From contig DKNW01000131.1 in NCBI GenBank assembly GCA_002469805.1, positions 1 to 10,751 on the forward strand: a DNA stretch of 10,751 nucleotides, read 5' to 3'. The position numbers were made by a program, and so were the translations under genes. Source of the stretch: Rhodobiaceae bacterium UBA7378. GTDB lineage: Bacteria; Pseudomonadota; Alphaproteobacteria; RS24. Positions within the stretch are counted from its first letter, which is position 1. The number at the start of each line of letters is the position of its first letter. The notes under the pieces are model-generated. The model searched no databases and had not been told where the DNA came from. It was given only the letters and a program-made list of their open reading frames with translations. This document shows, piece by piece, positions 6,770-10,751 of this stretch.

Positions 6770-9046
6770 ATGAGCAAGAACACCAAGAGTTTCACCGATC
6801 AGGAAGCCTTGCGCTTTCACGCACGCGGCAAGCCGGGCAAGCTGGAAATCAACCCGACCAAGCCCATGGCGACACAGCGTGACTTGTCGCTCGCCTATTC
6901 GCCGGGCGTTGCGGCACCGGTGCAGGCCATCGCTGAAAACCCTGACGCGTCTTATGACTATACCTCACGCGGCAATATGGTCGCCGTCATATCAAACGGC
7001 ACAGCCATTCTCGGGCTAGGCAATCTGGGGCCACTCGCCGCCAAGCCGGTTATGGAAGGCAAGGCCGTGTTGTTCAAACGCTTTGCCGATGTGGACTCGA
7101 TTGATCTGGAAGTCGACACCGAAGACCCCAGCGCCTTCATCGATGCGGTGAAACATTTGGGGCCATCATTTGGCGGCATTAATCTCGAAGATATTCGCGC
7201 GCCGGACTGCTTCATCATCGAGCAGCAATTGCGCGAGCTGATGGATATTCCGGTTTTCCATGACGACCAGCATGGAACCGCAATCATCTGCGCAGCCGGT
7301 CTTATCAACGCGCTGCACCTGACGGGCCGCGACATCAAAAACACTAAAATCGCTGTAAATGGCGCCGGGTCAGCCGGCATTGCCTGTCTGGAGCTGATTA
7401 AAGCCATGGGCCTGCCGCATGAAAATGCACTTTTATGTGACACGAAGGGCGTTATCTATCAGGGCCGCAAAGAGGGGTTGAACCAATGGAAATCGGCCCA
7501 TGCTGTTGAGACCGAAGCCCGCACGCTTGCCGATGCACTGACCGGCGCGGATGTATTTCTGGGCCTGTCAGTTAAGGGCGCGATGACACCTGAAATGGTG
7601 CGTGATATGGCCGATAACCCGATTATTTTTGCCATGGCCAACCCAGATCCGGAAATCACGCCGGAAGAAGTCGCCACCATTCGCGACGATGCCATTATTG
7701 CCACAGGCCGGTCGGACTACCCCAATCAGGTCAATAATGTTCTGGGCTTTCCATATATTTTCCGGGGTGCGCTGGATGTGCGCGCCAAAACCATTAATGA
7801 TGATATGAAAATTGCCTGCGCTGAAGCCCTGGCAATGCTTGCGCGCGAAGACGTACCCGACGAAGTTGCAGCGGCCTATCAGGGCGAGCGCCCGCGATTT
7901 GGCCCACGTTACATTATTCCAGTGCCGTTTGACCCGCGCCTTATTCGTGACATTCCCCCGGCCGTTGCTCGCGCCGCCATGGATAGCGGTGTCGCGCGCG
8001 CGCCAATCGTCGATGTTGAAGGGTATCGCGACCGGTTGTCTGCGCGCCTTGATCCGGCCGCCAGCTCGCTGCAAATCATCATGAACAAGTCGCGTAAAAA
8101 CGCCAAACGCATGATTTTTGCCGAAGGCGAGCAAGAACAGGTTATTCGCGCAGCCATTGCCTATAAAGACCTTGAGCTGGGTGAGCCGATATTGATCGGT
8201 ACCGAAGACATTGTACGTGCAAATATGGCCGAACTGGGCCTTGATGGGCGAACCGATATCGAGATCCGCGACACGCGCACGTCTGACCAGCGCGAGGAAT
8301 ATTCGGAATTTTTGTTCCGCAAACTCCAGCGTCAGGGGCATCTGTACCGCGATTGTGCGCGCTTAGTCAGCAATGACCGCAACATTTTCGGTGCCTGTGC
8401 CCTGGTTAATGGTGACGCCGATGCGATGGTGACCGGCGTTACCCGCAGCTACTCAATTACGCTTGAAGAAGTTTCGCAAGTTATTGACCCGCGTGACGAC
8501 CACCGTGTGCTGGGCATTTCCATGCTTATTGCGCATGGCGGGCGCACCGTGCTGGTTGCTGACACCAATGTAATCGACATGCCAAGTGCTGAAGAACTGG
8601 CCGATATTGCGGTACAAGCCGCGGCTACGGCCCGCGCATTAGGCCACGAGCCGCGCGTAGCTATGCTGGCCTATTCGACCTTCGGGCACCCTGAGGGCGA
8701 CCGGTCGGTCTATGTGCGTGAAGCTGTTCGGATTTTGGATAGCCGCAATGTTGATTTTGAATATGAGGGCGAGATGGCTGCCGACGTGGCGCTTAATCGT
8801 GAGGCAATGGGGCGCTATCCGTTCTGCCGCCTGTCTGAGCCGGCCAATGTTTTGGTCATGCCAGCCATTCACTCAGCGTCTATTTCAACAAAGATGCTTG
8901 AAGAACTGGGCAACGCGACCTTGATTGGCCCGATATTATTAGGGCTGAACCATTCAGTGCAGATCGCCCGCATCGGTGCCACGGCATCGGAGGTGCTTAA
9001 CATGGCGGCAATCGCGGCCTACGGGCTTGAAAAAATCGAGATTTAA
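6770..9046 (+). CDS. maeB: NADP-type malic enzyme, MaeB class, with C-terminal phosphotransacetylase-like domain
   Basis: Oxidatively decarboxylates malate to pyruvate and CO2 with reduction of NAD(P)+, supplying pyruvate and NADPH during growth on C4 acids or fatty acids. The product is 758 residues, normal for the hybrid MaeB class. The malic N-terminal domain carries Tyr43 in LAYSPGVAAP, Lys98 in EGKAVLFKRFADVD, Glu140-Asp141 in NLEDIRAPDCF, and HDDQHGTA (164-171). The nucleotide-binding domain has NGAGSAG (197-203) and MANPDPEI (289-296). From about residue 430 to the end comes a phosphotransacetylase-like domain with MIFAEGEQEQVIRAA, VTGVTRSYS and HSASISTKMLEELG. In studied relatives this domain regulates activity, for example by acetyl-CoA, and is not a working transferase. 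The frame stays open upstream to 6578 inside mutS, but ATG 6770 has GGAA six bases upstream and matches the usual family N-terminus. NADP preference is inferred from the class, not shown by a residue. Confidence 0.96.
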   Translation: MSKNTKSFTDQEALRFHARGKPGKLEINPTKPMATQRDLSLAYSPGVAAPVQAIAENPDASYDYTSRGNMVAVISNGTAILGLGNLGPLAAKPVMEGKAVLFKRFADVDSIDLEVDTEDPSAFIDAVKHLGPSFGGINLEDIRAPDCFIIEQQLRELMDIPVFHDDQHGTAIICAAGLINALHLTGRDIKNTKIAVNGAGSAGIACLELIKAMGLPHENALLCDTKGVIYQGRKEGLNQWKSAHAVETEARTLADALTGADVFLGLSVKGAMTPEMVRDMADNPIIFAMANPDPEITPEEVATIRDDAIIATGRSDYPNQVNNVLGFPYIFRGALDVRAKTINDDMKIACAEALAMLAREDVPDEVAAAYQGERPRFGPRYIIPVPFDPRLIRDIPPAVARAAMDSGVARAPIVDVEGYRDRLSARLDPAASSLQIIMNKSRKNAKRMIFAEGEQEQVIRAAIAYKDLELGEPILIGTEDIVRANMAELGLDGRTDIEIRDTRTSDQREEYSEFLFRKLQRQGHLYRDCARLVSNDRNIFGACALVNGDADAMVTGVTRSYSITLEEVSQVIDPRDDHRVLGISMLIAHGGRTVLVADTNVIDMPSAEELADIAVQAAATARALGHEPRVAMLAYSTFGHPEGDRSVYVREAVRILDSRNVDFEYEGEMAADVALNREAMGRYPFCRLSEPANVLVMPAIHSASISTKMLEELGNATLIGPILLGLNHSVQIARIGATASEVLNMAAIAAYGLEKIEI

Positions 9047-9070
9047 CGTCTGCCCGTTTAGGGCCTAATT
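9047..9070. terminator. Possible weak terminator between convergent maeB and olsB-like genes
   Basis: The 18-bp gap between the two convergent stop codons holds GCCC-GTTTA-GGGC (9052-9064), a four-pair stem with a five-base loop, followed on the plus strand by a loosely T-rich tract (CTAATTATTTTG). The stem is short and the T-run is interrupted, so it is at best a weak terminator for maeB. On the minus strand no T-run follows. Confidence 0.3.
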
Positions 9071-9940
9071 ATTTTGCCCGTACCGGTTCATATACCGGTC
9101 TTCGACAGACGTGAGCGGCATCAGCACAAACACATCAACCGTCTGGAACTGGTGATCGACAACAGCACCATCGCCGATCATGCACCCGGTTCGGATATAT
9201 CCGCGTAAGACGGGCGGGATGGCCCGCAACGCCGCGCGTTCGTTAATCGCGTCGGGCGCCAAAATATTCATATCGACAAAACGCTCGGGCAGGGCGCGCA
9301 CTTCCCAAGGCCCACGTGTACGCCGGTTATGATACAAATAGCTGAGCGGCAGAGCGAGCGTGTTAACATCCGTGCCCGCAAAGCTCGCACAGCCCATCAT
9401 GGCATCAATGCCGTAATGCGAAACCATGGCACCAAGGCCGCGCCACATCAGGTCGATGCCCAACTTATTGCGGTATTCCGGCGCCACGCATGACCGCCCC
9501 AGTTCCATAATATTTAACCCGCGGCCAGCATTTTCCAGCATGGGCGCGAGATCAAACTCATCGGCGCTGTAAAATCCGCCATTGGCATTGGCGACCGACT
9601 GGCGCAATAACCGGTAGCAGCCGACAATCGTTTCACCGCTTGGCAAATAGGCCCCGGGTGTCACTTGCTCGGTAGGTGCGCGTGTCGTTAAAATTAAATG
9701 ATCACAAATCGCGTCATAGGAATCAAAATCGCGCGCGCCGTCGGCTTGCGCCGCGCTTGGACGGGCATTCATTTCCTCATAGAAGATTTGATACCGCAGC
9801 GCTTGCACAGCTTCAATCTCGGCGGGCGAACGCGCCAAGCGAACTGTTAGCGGGCCTCGCTGCTCAAAAACAGGCAGTTCGCTCGCGTCAAATAGCCAGC
9901 CAGGTGCCTGGAGGTCGGGTGAATAAATTTGATCTGTCAT
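9065..9940 (-). CDS. olsB: GNAT-fold N-acyltransferase, OlsB-like (L-ornithine N-alpha-acyltransferase)
   Basis: Probably transfers a 3-hydroxy fatty acyl group from acyl carrier protein to the alpha-amino group of ornithine, giving lyso-ornithine lipid, the first step of ornithine lipid synthesis. The product is 291 residues from ATG 9940. Family-like stretches are LRYQIFYEEMNARPS (48-62), DFDSYDAICDHLIL (71-84), VGCYRLL (106-112), MELGRSCVAPEYR (145-157), MMGCASF (181-187) and a C-terminal GDGAVVDHQFQTVDVFVLMP (256-275). An upstream ATG at 9979 would add 13 residues. I prefer 9940 because TAAGGA stands just before it, although close, and because a TATAAT box at 9992-9997 would place transcription start only a few bases from 9979. 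Its usual partner OlsA, which adds the second acyl chain, is not next to it here. The alternative is another autoinducer-synthase-like or hemolysin-annotated GNAT of unknown substrate. Confidence 0.75.
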   Translation of the reverse strand: MTDQIYSPDLQAPGWLFDASELPVFEQRGPLTVRLARSPAEIEAVQALRYQIFYEEMNARPSAAQADGARDFDSYDAICDHLILTTRAPTEQVTPGAYLPSGETIVGCYRLLRQSVANANGGFYSADEFDLAPMLENAGRGLNIMELGRSCVAPEYRNKLGIDLMWRGLGAMVSHYGIDAMMGCASFAGTDVNTLALPLSYLYHNRRTRGPWEVRALPERFVDMNILAPDAINERAALRAIPPVLRGYIRTGCMIGDGAVVDHQFQTVDVFVLMPLTSVEDRYMNRYGQNN

Positions 9941-9991
9941 GTCCTTACCAGCGCCGTTATATCGGCGTTCGGATTGCATTCTTGTGACAAC

Positions 9992-9997
9992 ATTATA
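9992..9997 (-). promoter_or_regulatory. TATAAT -10 box candidate for the olsB-like gene
   Basis: The minus strand reads a perfect TATAAT here, within the 99-bp gap between the comM stop and the preferred olsB-like start. I see no good -35 hexamer at 16-18 bases, so the box may need an activator or be chance. It overlaps a small palindrome AACATGTT (9997-10004), and AACAT occurs twice with a 3-base gap (9989-10001). Expected transcription start would be near 9985, giving a leader of about 45 bases to ATG 9940. Confidence 0.4.
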
Positions 9998-10027
9998 ACA
10001 TGTTTTTTACAGGCAGGGCCAGTAGCT

Positions 10028-10049
10028 TCAAAAACCGCATCAAAAACCG
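10028..10049 (-). repeat. 12-bp-period tandem repeat across the comM stop codon
   Basis: The ten bases TCAAAAACCG occur at 10028-10037 and 10040-10049. On the coding strand this duplicates CGGTTTTTGA, so the stop TGA (10042-10040) is followed four codons later by a second in-frame TGA (10030-10028). The extra copy lies in the untranslated tail. Confidence 0.85.
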
Positions 10050-10751
10050 GTATCGCGCCAGCGTATAGCCGTTGCTATATTTTCTTCGCTGGGTCGGCTT
10101 CTCTCGTCCAGATCTGCTAATGTGCGGGCCACCCGTAGAATGCGGTTAAACCCTCGCGCGCTTAACTTTTTCGTGTCCGCAATCCGGTCTAGCAACGCCT
10201 GACCTTCGGTTCCCGGCGTAGCGACAGCATATAACGCATCGCCATCCAGATGGGCGTTCAGACAGTCCTGACGCGCGAATTGCACCGCGCGTGCGTCCCC
10301 CACCCGCGCCGCAACTGGGTTGCTCGGCTCACCTCTTTCGCGGCCCATCATGTCTGCCATGGGAACCGGGGGCACGTTAATTCGTACGTCGAAACGATCG
10401 AGCAACGGTCCGGACAACCGCCCCATATACTCCTGCCGACAAATCGGCAGCCGGTGACAGGCGAGATCTGGGTCTTCAGCATATCCGCAACGGCACGGGT
10501 TCATGGCGGCGATTAATTGAAACCGCGCCTGATAGCTGATGTGAACTTCCGCGCGTGCAAGCGATACACGCCCTGTTTCAATAGGCTGGCGCAGAGCATC
10601 AAGAGCCTGACGCGAAAATTCCGGCAACTCGTCCAGAAACAGCACGCCATTATGCGCCAAGGAAATCTCCCCCGGGCGCGCTTGGCGACCGCCGCCGACC
10701 AATGCGGCCATGCTGGCCGAATGATGCGGTGCCTGAAACGGGCGTCGATGC
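10040..10751 (-). CDS. comM: ComM/YifB-family Mg-chelatase-like AAA+ ATPase, C-terminal 236 residues, cut by window edge
   Basis: Members of this family are AAA+ hexameric helicases; ComM promotes branch migration during natural transformation, while YifB in other bacteria is of unclear role. The minus frame is open from the right edge to a TGA at 10040-10042, so about half of a usual 500-residue protein is visible. An internal ATG at 10711 is not the start, because the frame continues upstream with RPFQAPHHSAS, part of the conserved family core. Visible motifs, counting from the first whole codon: LVGGG (17-21), RPGEISLAHNGVLFLDELPE (25-44) with Walker B Asp40-Glu41, AAMNPCRCGY (81-90) followed by Cys98 and Cys104 (a likely zinc-binding set), GPLLDRFD (114-121), and the C-terminal KLSARGFNRILRVARTLADL helix. 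Walker A lies outside the window. No other competence genes are visible, so transformation is not implied by context. Confidence 0.93.
   Translation of the reverse strand, partial: HRRPFQAPHHSASMAALVGGGRQARPGEISLAHNGVLFLDELPEFSRQALDALRQPIETGRVSLARAEVHISYQARFQLIAAMNPCRCGYAEDPDLACHRLPICRQEYMGRLSGPLLDRFDVRINVPPVPMADMMGRERGEPSNPVAARVGDARAVQFARQDCLNAHLDGDALYAVATPGTEGQALLDRIADTKKLSARGFNRILRVARTLADLDERSRPSEENIATAIRWRDTGF

Noticed and set aside
7568..8341. 257-codon minus-strand ORF opposite maeB
   Set aside because: Lies wholly inside the conserved maeB coding sequence and shows no family motif; shadow frame.

Overview
This window reads as an ordinary, tightly packed housekeeping stretch of a moderately GC-rich Gram-negative chromosome, most likely from an alphaproteobacterium. 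The pointers are the run mutS-glnD-murJ, which recurs in that class as I recall it, a two-ACT-domain GlnD with the GGYGRGRLAPGSDID signature, and an OlsB-type GNAT acyltransferase for ornithine lipid synthesis. I cannot name the genus. There are no tRNA or rRNA genes, insertion sequences, CRISPR arrays, phage genes or obvious compositional islands. No stretch above about 150 bases lacks a gene.

Layout. On the minus strand from 6623 leftward come mutS (mismatch repair), glnD (PII uridylyltransferase, nitrogen sensing) and murJ (lipid II flippase, cut by the left edge). mutS and glnD are 81 bp apart using the preferred glnD ATG, and glnD and murJ only 5 bp apart, so the three are probably co-transcribed. 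A divergent gap of 146 bp separates mutS from maeB on the plus strand (6770-9046), a malic enzyme with a C-terminal phosphotransacetylase-like domain. maeB converges on an OlsB-like acyltransferase (9065-9940, minus) with only 18 bp between them. Upstream of that gene on the same strand is the C-terminal half of a ComM/YifB-family AAA+ ATPase, cut by the right edge.

The genes serve unrelated core tasks: DNA repair, nitrogen signalling, cell-wall precursor export, malate-to-pyruvate metabolism, membrane lipid synthesis, and DNA processing in recombination or uptake. All intact or visible genes keep their catalytic motifs and none looks broken. I found no convincing new biological system. The points worth a second look are small: two 12-bp tandem duplications at gene 3' ends (glnD and comM), alternative hairpins in the glnD tail, a hairpin holding the likely murJ ribosome site, an interleaved inverted-repeat pair in the mutS/maeB gap with a small ORF ending in an ATGA overlap, a TATAAT box ahead of the acyltransferase, and repeated CCGGTCGG octamers.
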